A DNA stretch of 48,612 bases from a virus. Below the pieces are notes generated by a model. It was not told where the DNA came from. It saw only the letters and a program-made list of their open reading frames with translations, and did no database searches. Shown here piece after piece: positions 30,824 to 39,143 of this stretch; positions within the stretch are counted from its first letter, which is position 1, and the number at the start of each line of letters is the position of its first letter. Both the position numbers and the translations under genes were made by a program. Where the stretch lies: the IMG/VR virus record IMGVR_UViG_3300009109_000155, positions 1-48,612 of that record. The stretch is one strand, 5' to 3'.

Positions 30824-31711
30824 TTATGCGCCGGAAACGTCAGTAATTGTAATATTAATGTCTTGTTTTACTGTTGTTGTGCCATCTGTGACGCTAACTG
30901 TTGTTGTATAACTGTTCTTAGTTTCATAATCTGGTGCTGAGCTGAATATTAATACTCCTGTTGATGAATTTATACTCATGGAGCTTGCATCACCTCCAGC
31001 TATACTATAAGTTAGGGTATTATTTTCAGGATCGGTAGCTACAATGGTACCAATTGCTGTTTGGTTCTCTGCTGCCCAGAAATAAGCAGACGATGTAATA
31101 GTTGGTCCTACATTAGTGGGTACAAATGCCACAGGCGGTGTTGTTGTTTCAATTAAGAAGTCCCTGTATCTAAACATGGCAACACCAACCATATAGTCTG
31201 TGTTCCCGGTAGATATTTCAAAATCTAATCCCTGTAAACTAACAGGAAAAGCATCTCTGAATATAATATTAGTAATTGGATTGTTATTTGAATCTAATAG
31301 AAATAAGGTAGCATCTGAAGACATGAATGGTTTCTTTTCAACATCTGGAAATCTATAACTTTGAGACTCTTCAAACTTTGTATGCTGCTCATGATCTTCT
31401 GGAAATCCTAATCCAATCATCCAATCATATAACTCTTTATAATTTTTCATGTCCTCTTGTATCAAGAAACGTATCATTAATACACCAAAATCTAATTTCT
31501 CTCCTGCATAAGGTATATCAACAAGTGGTGTCGGTAATACTGCAGGTGGTAGGTTCATTTCTGGAATGTTTGCTGCTTGACAGAAGTAAGATACGTTAGG
31601 AATGTTATGAACTTGAAATTTAAAAGCATTAGGACGTAAATAGTCTAGTTCATTAGGGTTTCTACTATCCCAGCTTGCCTCTGTTACGTTTGTTATGTTC
31701 GTTGTTGTCAT
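30824..31711 (-). CDS. Tail-tube-fold protein with cadherin-like C-terminus (gp54/gp19-like)
   Basis: 295 residues. The N-terminal 190 residues look like a tail-tube-fold protein: RPNAFKFQVHNIPNVSYFCQ, NLPPAVLPTPLVDIPYAGEK and FRDAFPVSLQGLDFE. This fits a baseplate tube initiator (gp54) or a second gp19-like protein. Residues 201-293 form a cadherin-like Ig domain (ENQTAIGTIVATDPE, LTYSI, YTTTVSVTDG). The domain may be displayed on the tail and bind a surface. The ATG overlaps the small basic gene stop (ATGA). Confidence 0.72.
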   Translation of the reverse strand: MTTTNITNVTEASWDSRNPNELDYLRPNAFKFQVHNIPNVSYFCQAANIPEMNLPPAVLPTPLVDIPYAGEKLDFGVLMIRFLIQEDMKNYKELYDWMIGLGFPEDHEQHTKFEESQSYRFPDVEKKPFMSSDATLFLLDSNNNPITNIIFRDAFPVSLQGLDFEISTGNTDYMVGVAMFRYRDFLIETTTPPVAFVPTNVGPTITSSAYFWAAENQTAIGTIVATDPENNTLTYSIAGGDASSMSINSSTGVLIFSSAPDYETKNSYTTTVSVTDGTTTVKQDINITITDVSGA

Positions 31712-31872
31712 CTACCTTGTCCTCTGTATTTCTTATGACTTCTTTTCTTATGCTTATTCATCGTTGAAGTTGATATTTTTATTTTTCTACCTCTTCCGCC
31801 TTGTCCTATTGACGAAGACTTTCTTTTATGTACATTTAGTCTACTTAATGTTGATCTCCAAATCTTTGCCAT
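31708..31872 (-). CDS. 54-residue highly basic protein
   Basis: Begins MAKIWRSTLSRLNVHKRKSS and ends MNKHKKRSHKKYRGQGR, with about 40 percent Lys/Arg/His and no acidic residue. It starts right after the IscA-like stop and ends in an ATGA with the tube-like gene. Probably binds nucleic acid. The MNKHKKRSHKKYR end vaguely recalls the basic tail of bS22/mS38-type ribosomal proteins, which is weak evidence. A DNA-packaging or internal virion protein is equally possible. Confidence 0.7.
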   Translation of the reverse strand: MAKIWRSTLSRLNVHKRKSSSIGQGGRGRKIKISTSTMNKHKKRSHKKYRGQGR

Positions 31873-32193
31873 TTAAAATCCTACTGATACACCACAACCA
31901 CAAGAAGCTTGTTCCATTGGATTATGAAATTCAAAACCTTCATTTAATCCTTCTTTCTTCCAACTAATAATTGTTCCATCTAAATACATTTCTGACATAG
32001 GACATATCCACATCTTGAATTTACCATAATCAATTTCAACGTCTCCTTTTTGTGGCTCGTCCGCATAATCAAATTCATATTGAAATCCTGCACAACCACC
32101 ACCCATTAAGGCAAAACGTATGCCTGCTCTTTTATTTCTTTCCACTTTCTCTATCGCCTTTATCATTGCATCATCAGTGAAATCTATATTCAA
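31873..32193 (-). CDS. iscA: IscA/HesB/ErpA-type A-type Fe-S carrier
   Basis: 106 residues. The three conserved cysteines are C34 (GGGCAGFQYEF) and C98/C100 (SCGCGVSVGF). It receives Fe-S clusters from a scaffold and passes them to client enzymes. The ATG overlaps the IscU-like stop. Clients encoded here include QueE and the radical SAM protein. Confidence 0.92.
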   Translation of the reverse strand: MNIDFTDDAMIKAIEKVERNKRAGIRFALMGGGCAGFQYEFDYADEPQKGDVEIDYGKFKMWICPMSEMYLDGTIISWKKEGLNEGFEFHNPMEQASCGCGVSVGF

Positions 32194-32615
32194 TCGGGTC
32201 CTCCGTTGTGTTTTCTATGTTTCTTCTCTTCCCAATTAGTTATTGCCTGGTTTATACTAGCTTCTGCTAATACAGAACAATGTAACTTAATAGGTGGTAA
32301 ATCAAGTGCTTTAGCTATGTCTCTATCTTTAATAAGCTTAGCTTCATCAATAGTTCTACCCTTAAGCATGTCTACAAACATTGTTGAGCTTGCTATTGCT
32401 GAGCCACAACCATAAGTCTTAAATTTTACATCTAAAATTGTATCCGTCTCCGGATCTAATTTGAGATCTAACTTCATGACGTCTCCACATGCTGGTGCTC
32501 CTGTCATTCCAGTGGCAACATCTGGATCATTAGGATCAAATCTGCCTACTGCGTGTTTCTCTGGATTTTTTAATACTGATTCAAATCTTTCTACTACCTC
32601 TTTACTATACACCAT
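32190..32615 (-). CDS. iscU: IscU-type Fe-S scaffold
   Basis: 141 residues. Cluster ligands are C43 and D45 (PACGD), C70 (YGCGSA) and H112-C113 in LPPIKLHCSVLAE, where LPPxK is the HscA-binding motif. The ATG at 32615 is chosen: GGAGG lies 5 nt upstream, and a longer frame would begin upstream of the expected late transcript start. No IscS-like desulfurase is in the window, so host sulfur donation is likely. Confidence 0.94.
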   Translation of the reverse strand: MVYSKEVVERFESVLKNPEKHAVGRFDPNDPDVATGMTGAPACGDVMKLDLKLDPETDTILDVKFKTYGCGSAIASSTMFVDMLKGRTIDEAKLIKDRDIAKALDLPPIKLHCSVLAEASINQAITNWEEKKHRKHNGGPD

Positions 32616-32629
32616 ACGGCCTCCGTTAT

Positions 32630-32752
32630 TCAATAGTATTTATAATACTTTCTTTGTAACCATAAGTAAAGAAGGTTGAATACCATTTGTATAAATAATA
32701 TTACAGTAGGGGGTGACATTGCTAAAGTTACCACAATATTTCCGAGCATCAT
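32630..32752 (-). CDS. Possible 40-residue membrane peptide
   Basis: MMLGNIVVTLAMSPPTVILF then IQMVFNLLYLWLQRKYYKYY: one long hydrophobic stretch and a basic-aromatic tail, ending 15 nt before iscU. It overlaps both divergent late promoters and has no convincing RBS, so it may be chance. Confidence 0.3.
   Translation of the reverse strand: MMLGNIVVTLAMSPPTVILFIQMVFNLLYLWLQRKYYKYY
32637..32644 (-). promoter_or_regulatory. Late promoter TATAAATA for iscU-iscA
   Basis: Exact motif 22 nt before the iscU ATG, placing the expected transcript start just upstream of its GGAGG. It should also serve iscA, the basic protein and the tube-like gene. Confidence 0.78.
32690..32697 (+). promoter_or_regulatory. 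Late promoter TATAAATA on the plus strand
   Basis: The only plus-strand gene-linked late motif seen. It lies about 100 nt before the single plus-strand gene and 45 nt from the divergent minus-strand late promoter. The leader (32700-32797) holds no other gene on this strand. Confidence 0.75.
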
Positions 32753-32797
32753 AACAGGATGCCTACTGCAATTGACACATACACACAGGAGAAAATT

Positions 32798-33034
32798 ATG
32801 TCAGATAATAAATCAGGGTTCGAAATCAGAGCCGACCTACTAAACCAAGCCCAAGGTATCCTACAGGATAACCGTTCAAGTAAAATGGATTGGTATCACA
32901 ATCAAGTATGCAGAGCACAAGACAATAAAGATGTTGCGTGGCCTGAATATCCACAAGAAGCTTTGGCACCTATAACAGCTCAAGATGTTATTGCCGTAGC
33001 TAAACAATTTAACGAATTCGTTAATCAAAAATAG
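32798..33034 (+). CDS. Plus-strand 78-residue protein, unknown
   Basis: The only gene here on the plus strand. The ATG at 32798 has AGGAG 7 nt upstream. Start MSDNKSGFEIRADLLNQAQG, middle KMDWYHNQVCRAQDN, then ITAQDVIAVAKQFNEFVN. Predicted soluble, mostly helical. It has its own late promoter and a strong terminator. Position next to the capsid gene and late expression suggest a virion-assembly role, but no family is recognised with certainty. Confidence 0.85.
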   Translation: MSDNKSGFEIRADLLNQAQGILQDNRSSKMDWYHNQVCRAQDNKDVAWPEYPQEALAPITAQDVIAVAKQFNEFVNQK

Positions 33035-33050
33035 CGCAAGCAGATAAAAA

Positions 33051-33074
33051 AATACCCGCCGACCGGCGGGTATT
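33051..33074. terminator. Bidirectional terminator between gp23 and the plus-strand gene
   Basis: 10-bp perfect stem AATACCCGCC/GGCGGGTATT with a 4-nt loop, flanked by an A-run on the left and TTTT on the right, so each strand has a U-tract. It separates the convergent capsid gene and plus-strand gene. Confidence 0.93.
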
Positions 33075-33096
33075 TTAAGTGTGAACTTAATAAAAA

Positions 33097-34362
33097 TTAC
33101 ATTAAGTTTGTAACTTTTACTGATCTATAATACTGGTTACGATCTGCTGTAAATGTGTCAGCATCTGTAGTTCCGTTAGCCTGCATTACAAACGGGTTAG
33201 CAATCATGCCATACCTAGTTTTGAAACCAATCTTAGGTTGGAATGTGCTTGGGTCAATAGCCCTTACCATTTGTAGTGGGACGTATGGACAGTAGAAAAG
33301 ACCGGCGTCATAAGGGCTAGTGCCTTTATAACCACAAACATAGAACTGACTAGCAGCTCCTGTGTTTGCTGAATAAGGGTCAATGTAAACTCTGTAACGA
33401 CCGTTTAGAACTCCGGCAAATGTATTACCTGTGTCATCAACATTTAAATTAGTTGATAATGCTGGAGCATAGTCTAAAACGCCTGCCATTGCAAGAGCAC
33501 TAGCTACGTCTGAAGAACAGATAATAAAGTTACCTTTTCCTCTACGTGTGTCTTGTGCAATTACGTTAGCATCTCGTTCAATGTTAAACAATAGACCTTT
33601 AAATCTTTCTACAGACCACCTACCGTTACTGTCAACATCTAAGTCAAATGTTCCAGCAGTAGCAGTTGAGGCTGAGCCTGTTTTTGCTACTTTGTAAATA
33701 GTTCTGATAACCTCACGGTTAATTTCTGCAAGTATTTCCTGTGAAAGGATATTACTTAGCTCGGATTCTGCATCCAACCCGTGAACAGCTTTCAAATCTT
33801 GTGCAAGTTCAACTGTGTATTCTGCTTTAAGTGCTCTTGACTTAGCAGTAACAGTTGTCTTCTCGATTGAGAATGCCATTTCTTGTAGGGTAGTTGAGTC
33901 TCCGAAGCCTTCTGCAGTGCTTGTAGATACGCCTGTGCCAGTTGTGTAAGAACCGTCTACTGGATTAGCTCCAGCGTGTGTTCCTGCACCCGAAAAGTCT
34001 GTATCTGCTTCGTTAAATAAAGCCTCTGTACCAGTTTGACTAGTATAGTGTGACTTCATTGCGAAGATAAGACCTGTTGGGCCTGACATAGGTTGTACGC
34101 CACAAACGTCATACGCCATAAGGTTAGGCAAAGCACGTCTAACTAACGATATTAATATCGGATCATAGTTATCAACGCTTGCACCTGTTTGGTTTGCATG
34201 TGTAGCCTCGAAAAGAGCTTCCTTCTCCTCACGGAGAGCTTTCTCCTGATTTTCAAGGACTACTGTGGTAACTGCGCGCTTATATGGATCTTTGATCTCA
34301 TTAAGATCAGGATGCTCAAGTACGGGCTGCCACTTTTTCTGTAGTTCTTCTGAAAGATACAT
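33097..34362 (-). CDS. 23: Major capsid protein gp23
   Basis: 421 residues, shorter than T4 gp23 (521) as in other marine T4-like phages. Conserved parts include DPILISLVRRALPNLMAYDVCGVQPMSG split over the core, KSHYTSQ, and IDPYS plus GLFYCPYVPLQMVRA near the end. Forms the hexameric shell after gp21 cleavage. Late promoter 46 nt upstream. Confidence 0.97.
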   Translation of the reverse strand: MYLSEELQKKWQPVLEHPDLNEIKDPYKRAVTTVVLENQEKALREEKEALFEATHANQTGASVDNYDPILISLVRRALPNLMAYDVCGVQPMSGPTGLIFAMKSHYTSQTGTEALFNEADTDFSGAGTHAGANPVDGSYTTGTGVSTSTAEGFGDSTTLQEMAFSIEKTTVTAKSRALKAEYTVELAQDLKAVHGLDAESELSNILSQEILAEINREVIRTIYKVAKTGSASTATAGTFDLDVDSNGRWSVERFKGLLFNIERDANVIAQDTRRGKGNFIICSSDVASALAMAGVLDYAPALSTNLNVDDTGNTFAGVLNGRYRVYIDPYSANTGAASQFYVCGYKGTSPYDAGLFYCPYVPLQMVRAIDPSTFQPKIGFKTRYGMIANPFVMQANGTTDADTFTADRNQYYRSVKVTNLM

Positions 34363-34407
34363 CAGTTTCTCCTTGTTTTACGTTTGTTATTTAATTTATA
34401 ACCTAAT

Positions 34408-34415
34408 TATTTATA
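34408..34415 (-). promoter_or_regulatory. Late promoter TATAAATA for gene 23
   Basis: Exact motif between genes 22 and 23, 46 nt before the capsid ATG. Confidence 0.85.
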
Positions 34416-34421
34416 AAAAAT

Positions 34422-35780
34422 TTAATTTTTAACCTTATCAAACTTAGCTGCTTGGGTGATACCTTGTACATATCGGCCCATTACAGTATTGTCTGTTAAA
34501 GCTCCCTGATCAACGCTATCTTCTAGCTTATCGCTATCATCTGCTTTCGCTTTAGGAAAATAATTTTCCTTGATAACATTTAGTTTTTCAGTGTACATCT
34601 CTTCGTTGTCGTAAGATACGTCTTCGATTAGAGTTGCAAACTTTTCAACTTCAGTTTCAGCTAGATCGTCAACCACGGAACGGAATACTCTTTCCTTTTG
34701 TAGTTGTTCCCTGTCTTCGCTGATTTCAACAGACTTGTTAATCTCTTCGTCTAACTTAGATTTTAACTCGTCTATTTCTTTTTGTTGAGACGTAAGTACA
34801 TCGAATTTTTCTTCAGGAACATCGATGTAATGGTTTTGGAATGTCTCTCTAAGATCTTTAATAAAGCTCTCTGTGATTTCATTCTTAAGACCATTCTCAA
34901 CAGCTAGTTCATTCTCTGACATCCATTGCTCAGTTACATAACTGAGATATTTGTCAATGTTTTCTACTAGCTTTTCTTTAGCTTCTTCAAAAGCCTTATT
35001 GGCTTCCTCAACAAGTTCGTTCTCAATGAGATCTATTTGTTGATTGACTCGAGCTACAACGACAGTCTCAAATAATGAGGCTGCTTTTGTTTTGAATTCT
35101 TCTGAAAGATGCTCTTCGTCGGCAAATAAGTTAGCAATGTCTTCTTCAAAAAGTGTTTCAGTTTCTGCTTCTTCTTCTGTTTCTGCTTCTTCTTCTTCAG
35201 TTTCTTCTGCGACTACTTCTTCTTCGCCTTCAGCTTGTTCTTCTTCCTCTTCCTCTGCGGGTGCTTCCTCTGCAGTTTCTTCTTCTGCTACTACTTCATC
35301 ATCAGTTTCAATAACTTCTTCTAAAGTTTCCTCGTCTTCGCCACCTTCTTCGCTCTCGCCAACAGGTCCCCTGTTGCCTGCTGAGCTAGGTTGGTTAACT
35401 ACTGACTTAGGATCTGTAGTGTCTGTGTAGTTTGGAGCTTTTCCAGCGCCTGCGCCTTCTAGGCCAGGTGCTTTTGAAGCTTTACTAGAAGCTGCTTTAC
35501 CTACTGGGCTTGTTAATCCGCCTTCTGGGTTGCTAGAACCGCTAAGGTCTTGCTGCTCAGGATTTGGATTGGAATTACCTTGTAAAGGATTAGTTTTGTC
35601 ACCAGCTGTTTTGTCCAACGGACGATGTGGGTCCGCCGAAGATGTTGGCAAGTTAGCTCTTGAACTTCCACCTTGCATAGGTGGGTTTTGATCTCCAGCA
35701 ATTGCCTCATCTATAACTTCTACGGTAGCGTCCTGAAGCTTACCTTCTAGAAGTTCTCTGATTTTGGATTCTACTCCCAT
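34422..35780 (-). CDS. 22: Prohead core scaffold gp22
   Basis: 452 residues. A Pro/Gly/Ser-rich N-terminal region (about 30-140) is followed by a very Glu-rich segment (about 145-215), then a long helical/coiled-coil part (AASLFETVVVARVNQQIDLI, YLSYVTEQWMSENELAVENG) typical of T4-like gp22, ending GRYVQGITQAAKF. It shapes the prohead and is degraded by gp21. The acidic and disordered N-terminal part is longer than in T4 gp22 (269). Confidence 0.93.
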   Translation of the reverse strand: MGVESKIRELLEGKLQDATVEVIDEAIAGDQNPPMQGGSSRANLPTSSADPHRPLDKTAGDKTNPLQGNSNPNPEQQDLSGSSNPEGGLTSPVGKAASSKASKAPGLEGAGAGKAPNYTDTTDPKSVVNQPSSAGNRGPVGESEEGGEDEETLEEVIETDDEVVAEEETAEEAPAEEEEEEQAEGEEEVVAEETEEEEAETEEEAETETLFEEDIANLFADEEHLSEEFKTKAASLFETVVVARVNQQIDLIENELVEEANKAFEEAKEKLVENIDKYLSYVTEQWMSENELAVENGLKNEITESFIKDLRETFQNHYIDVPEEKFDVLTSQQKEIDELKSKLDEEINKSVEISEDREQLQKERVFRSVVDDLAETEVEKFATLIEDVSYDNEEMYTEKLNVIKENYFPKAKADDSDKLEDSVDQGALTDNTVMGRYVQGITQAAKFDKVKN

Positions 35781-35831
35781 TTTTCTCTCCTTATTAGTCG
35801 GATTATCTAGTTTTACTATAATCTAATAAAC

Positions 35832-35845
35832 TATTTATATTTATA
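35832..35845 (-). promoter_or_regulatory. Two overlapping late promoter motifs for gene 22
   Basis: TATAAATA occurs twice with a 2-base overlap (35845-35838 and 35839-35832), about 52 nt before the gp22 ATG. A doubled -10 could give two start sites or stronger occupancy. Confidence 0.78.
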
Positions 35846-35855
35846 TAGATTTCTA

Positions 35856-36515
35856 TTAGATTTTGGACAGTTTTTGTAGAAAATTGTTAAAGACTTGGAG
35901 CTTTTCTTCTTCTAAATGTGCTGAATTTGCACTAGAAATAGTAGCCTGAGCCTCTTCAATGTCCTGTTCTGTCCATCTCCCATTAACAAAAACCCATTCT
36001 TTGCCCTCCATTATACCGCTAACAAAAGCGTCTGGAGCGCTCGGATCAGCAACAATATCTGCTGCTGTGGCAAGCATAAAGTCATCTTGTACTTCGTTAA
36101 TGCCGTTTCTCTCTTTTAAAGAGCCCAGTCCTCTGGATGAAACACCCAGCTGAGCACCTTCGCTAATGAGTTCTTTTACAATTTTACCCATAGGCGTATC
36201 CATAACCTTCGCCTTACCGATATAATTGTTGCCGTCTTCCTTAAGTGATACAATCATGTGCGAGACACGGTCCAAGTTAACCGTTGGGCCTTCAGGATGA
36301 CCTAATTCCCCATAAGCTCGTTTAGTGTCAACATTTTCTTTGACATAACGATTTACTTCTCGCTGCATTATCTCTCTTGGATATATACGGCCGTTCTTGT
36401 TCTTTAAATCTGATTGTAAAAAGACTCCTTCAATAAACACGTTAGGTTTATTTTTATTTTTAGTCTCTTCTGTGAGATAATTAATCTCTTGGTTAAATTC
36501 TTTTATTAATCTCAT
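35856..36515 (-). CDS. 21: Prohead core protease gp21
   Basis: 219 residues (T4 212). NGRIYPREIM, GELGHPEGP with the catalytic His, and GVSSRGLGSL with the catalytic Ser are hallmarks of the T4 gp21/herpes-like assembly protease. It cleaves gp22 and gp23 during maturation. Confidence 0.96.
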   Translation of the reverse strand: MRLIKEFNQEINYLTEETKNKNKPNVFIEGVFLQSDLKNKNGRIYPREIMQREVNRYVKENVDTKRAYGELGHPEGPTVNLDRVSHMIVSLKEDGNNYIGKAKVMDTPMGKIVKELISEGAQLGVSSRGLGSLKERNGINEVQDDFMLATAADIVADPSAPDAFVSGIMEGKEWVFVNGRWTEQDIEEAQATISSANSAHLEEEKLQVFNNFLQKLSKI

Positions 36516-36519
36516 TGTT

Positions 36520-36945
36520 CTATCCTAATGAACCGCCATCATACACATTTCCTGCGTCATCTGTGTCTAATGGTGCGTTTTGATGTTGTTGTGAACCATA
36601 TCCAGAAACTTTAGCACAATCAACTATGACTGTTCCGCCAGAGCCTCCTGCTATTACGACTTCTATATCGCTTCCGTTTTCTGAATTGTCTGAAAAGCCG
36701 TAAAAATCTTGTGATCCGCTTTCATGTAGTTCATATAGAACAACGGAGTTTCTTTGCACCTTGGCGCTAGCTCCGCTTGATAGTGTCCAATGTAGTCCCT
36801 TAATGTTTACTGCTGGGGAGCTTTGCGTCTCGGTGGATTTCTTTAACGTTGTTGCTAAAGCTATTGTACCTGTTGCTGCAGTCCCCCTAACACTAACCAC
36901 ACCCTGGACTTGGGTTAATTTTAAGTTATTTACTGTGACTGCCAT
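36520..36945 (-). CDS. Unknown small structural-type protein
   Basis: 141 residues, beta-rich: VTVNNLKLTQVQGVVSVRG, IKGLHWTLSSGASAKVQRN, GSDIEVVIAGGSGGTVIVD. No charged helices. The gap to gp21 is 4 nt. Predicted beta-sandwich, perhaps a head decoration or virion protein. Not recognised with confidence. Confidence 0.75.
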   Translation of the reverse strand: MAVTVNNLKLTQVQGVVSVRGTAATGTIALATTLKKSTETQSSPAVNIKGLHWTLSSGASAKVQRNSVVLYELHESGSQDFYGFSDNSENGSDIEVVIAGGSGGTVIVDCAKVSGYGSQQHQNAPLDTDDAGNVYDGGSLG

Positions 36946-36954
36946 TTAATTTTC

Positions 36955-37263
36955 CTATGTTGGTAAGTTATATTTCTTTTTACTACTATGGTTAATGTGT
37001 TTATTCTCTTCAAGAACTTCTATGTTCTCGTCATCCACTTCAACTCTTTCTATACCGTGTTCAAACATAACCTTATACCAGGCAACGTTGCCGTTTTCAT
37101 CTGGTTCTGCATGTTCACCTATAATAGTTTTGCCTTCTTTCCACTCTTTGTGGAAGATTTTACTAGCGCACATGTGCTTATCGCCTTCTAGTGAGCCTTT
37201 AGCAACACCATCAGTAGGAGCTTCGGTAATAACTCCTGCTCTATAATCCTTAAACGTTCTCAT
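36955..37263 (-). CDS. Small protein in the gp67/gp68 position
   Basis: 102 residues from the ATG at 37263, overlapping the previous gene by 14 nt. FKDYRAGVITEAP, then GDKHMCASKIFHKEWKEGK and WYKVMFEHGIERVEVDDENI. In T4 the genes between 20 and 21 encode prohead core proteins 67 and 68. Sequence similarity to them is not evident, so only synteny supports that. Confidence 0.72.
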   Translation of the reverse strand: MRTFKDYRAGVITEAPTDGVAKGSLEGDKHMCASKIFHKEWKEGKTIIGEHAEPDENGNVAWYKVMFEHGIERVEVDDENIEVLEENKHINHSSKKKYNLPT

Positions 37264-37528
37264 CTGTTTCGCCGTCTTCAACAGGTACACCTGTTGTTTG
37301 ATCTATATCCACTAACTCTAACGGTTCACCCATTGGTTCCATGTTAGGATCTACACTTTGTGGATGAAACATTTGCTTTGATGTTTCAACCTTTGCTGCA
37401 TCCATTGCATGGTTTGTCCTGTCTTGCATTAAGTTATTAAAGTTATCTTGGACATCTGATGCTTTACCAGCTATCATGTTGTCTAACATGTCTTTAATTT
37501 CTTTACTTTGATCTAAATCTTCTGCCAT
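37250..37528 (-). CDS. Prohead-core-position protein (gp67-like by synteny)
   Basis: 92 residues from the ATG at 37528, one base after the gp20 TAA and preceded by GGAGGA. An acidic, helical protein: SKEIKDMLDNMIAG, DNFNNLMQDRTNHAMDAAK, then a Pro/Glu-rich acidic end. T4 gp67 is also small and acidic and follows gp20. Confidence 0.75.
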   Translation of the reverse strand: MAEDLDQSKEIKDMLDNMIAGKASDVQDNFNNLMQDRTNHAMDAAKVETSKQMFHPQSVDPNMEPMGEPLELVDIDQTTGVPVEDGETDENV

Positions 37529-37529
37529 T

Positions 37530-39122
37530 TTATGCTCCTCCATTAGGTCCTACGGGGTTTCCCTCGCCTGGAACCTCATCTTCTATATTACCAGCTCCGT
37601 TAGGGGCTGCTTGATCAACTGCTGCCAGTGGACTCCATTGATATTGTCTTTGATATTGAGGTTCACTCAATAATTCAGTTTCAATTTCTTCAATTTCATC
37701 ATCTGTTAGCATTAAAACGTTCTTTTGTATGTAACGCTTACTAAAAAATGTTCCGATATATGCTGCCAATCCGTTTAATACTTCTACTCTACTTCTCAAA
37801 ATCTCTTGTTCTTTAGACTCTGTATAGTAAGCATCTGTAGAAAACTCAAAATCTATATCGTCTTTAATAAGGTGCCAATCCTCTTCGGTTAGAACACCTT
37901 TTAGTAAACATTGCGTCTTTAAAAGATCGCTTAACATAACTGAGAACTTCCTTCTTAACTTGATGATGAATTTTGTAAACTTCATTTCATCTCTGTTAAT
38001 CTCAGCTGCTCTCCCAAAGTTCATACCAGCTTGTTGTTCCAAACGTGAGATAGGAATGTTCAACGATTGATATAGTTTACGTTGAAAATATTCTACGTCT
38101 TCTATTTGCCCCAGGTTTTGGCCTGCTGGCAATGTATCAATCTGTGTTCCTGTCCCGCCTTCTCTTCTGGGTAACCAGAAGTCTTCCAACATTGACATAA
38201 ACTTCTTGTCATCACGGATCTCGCCTGTATTAGCATCGTAAACTAACTTATTACGATAACGATCCATAATGTCTTTTAGATATTGTTCTGCCTTCATCTT
38301 CGGCAAGTTACCAACATCTACATAAAATATTCGTCTTTCAGGAGCCCTTGTAATTCTATAAATTACTACCGCGTTCTCCATCATACGAAGTTGGTTTGCT
38401 GGCCTTATGGCCTTGTGTAAATACGACAAAGGTATTTGTTTGTCGCTATCTACCAAACCGCTAGGTGCATATGTAATAGCATCCTTTGTTATTTTCAACC
38501 CTTGTTGATTCTCAGGTGCTACATAAGCTCCAGGTTTTTGAGTTACGCCCTTATCATTATATATAAAGAACTCATTAACCTCTTTAACAAACATGACGCC
38601 AGTAGGGTTCTTTTCCTTCTTGACTTCACGTACTTTCCTAATTTTCCTGGGATCAATATATCTAATATCTTTTATCCCTTGTTTAGGTTGTTCAAGATCT
38701 ATTACCTTATGGAAATAAATCCTTCCATCAACATACCATCTTCGGAAATAATCCTGGGCTCTATCCTTAAAGTCCAGGATATTTTTAATTTCCTCGAATT
38801 CATTTGCTATACTTTTCCTAACACTGGCTGAAAGTCTTACTTCGTCCAGGTTAATTTCAACGGGTGACTCGTTCTCCAATTGTGCAACAGACTCGTTGAT
38901 TATATCTTCAACTGCTGTATCCACGTCTGCCATTAAAGCAATGTCGCGATACCGCTTAATCAATTCCGCTTCTGTTTGGGCTATGCCTTCAACGTCCATG
39001 TAGGTACCGTAGTACCCACCTGCTCGAATCGACTCTATTGCACCGTCATCGGATGGCGCCACAAAAGATTTTTCGCTCTGTGGCGTCTGTTTCCGTTTTA
39101 TTTCAAACCCAAATAAATCCAT
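37530..39122 (-). CDS. 20: Portal vertex protein gp20
   Basis: 530 residues (T4 524). MDLFGFEIKRKQ, GYYGTYMDVEG, IRYIDPRKIRKVREV, YLHKAIRPANQLRMMENAVV, GNLPKMKAEQYLKDIM and REGGTGTQIDTLPAG are classic T4-like portal segments. Dodecamer at the packaging vertex that starts prohead assembly. The C-terminus is an acidic Pro/Gly-rich tail. Confidence 0.97.
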   Translation of the reverse strand: MDLFGFEIKRKQTPQSEKSFVAPSDDGAIESIRAGGYYGTYMDVEGIAQTEAELIKRYRDIALMADVDTAVEDIINESVAQLENESPVEINLDEVRLSASVRKSIANEFEEIKNILDFKDRAQDYFRRWYVDGRIYFHKVIDLEQPKQGIKDIRYIDPRKIRKVREVKKEKNPTGVMFVKEVNEFFIYNDKGVTQKPGAYVAPENQQGLKITKDAITYAPSGLVDSDKQIPLSYLHKAIRPANQLRMMENAVVIYRITRAPERRIFYVDVGNLPKMKAEQYLKDIMDRYRNKLVYDANTGEIRDDKKFMSMLEDFWLPRREGGTGTQIDTLPAGQNLGQIEDVEYFQRKLYQSLNIPISRLEQQAGMNFGRAAEINRDEMKFTKFIIKLRRKFSVMLSDLLKTQCLLKGVLTEEDWHLIKDDIDFEFSTDAYYTESKEQEILRSRVEVLNGLAAYIGTFFSKRYIQKNVLMLTDDEIEEIETELLSEPQYQRQYQWSPLAAVDQAAPNGAGNIEDEVPGEGNPVGPNGGA

Positions 39123-39143
39123 ATTCTATACCTATCCCTTAGG

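Noticed and set aside
35044-35430. Serine-rich plus-strand frame opposite gene 22
   Set aside because: Antisense of the Glu-rich segment of the scaffold (GAA/GAG codons read as TTC/CTC or TCT/TCC); an artefact of composition.
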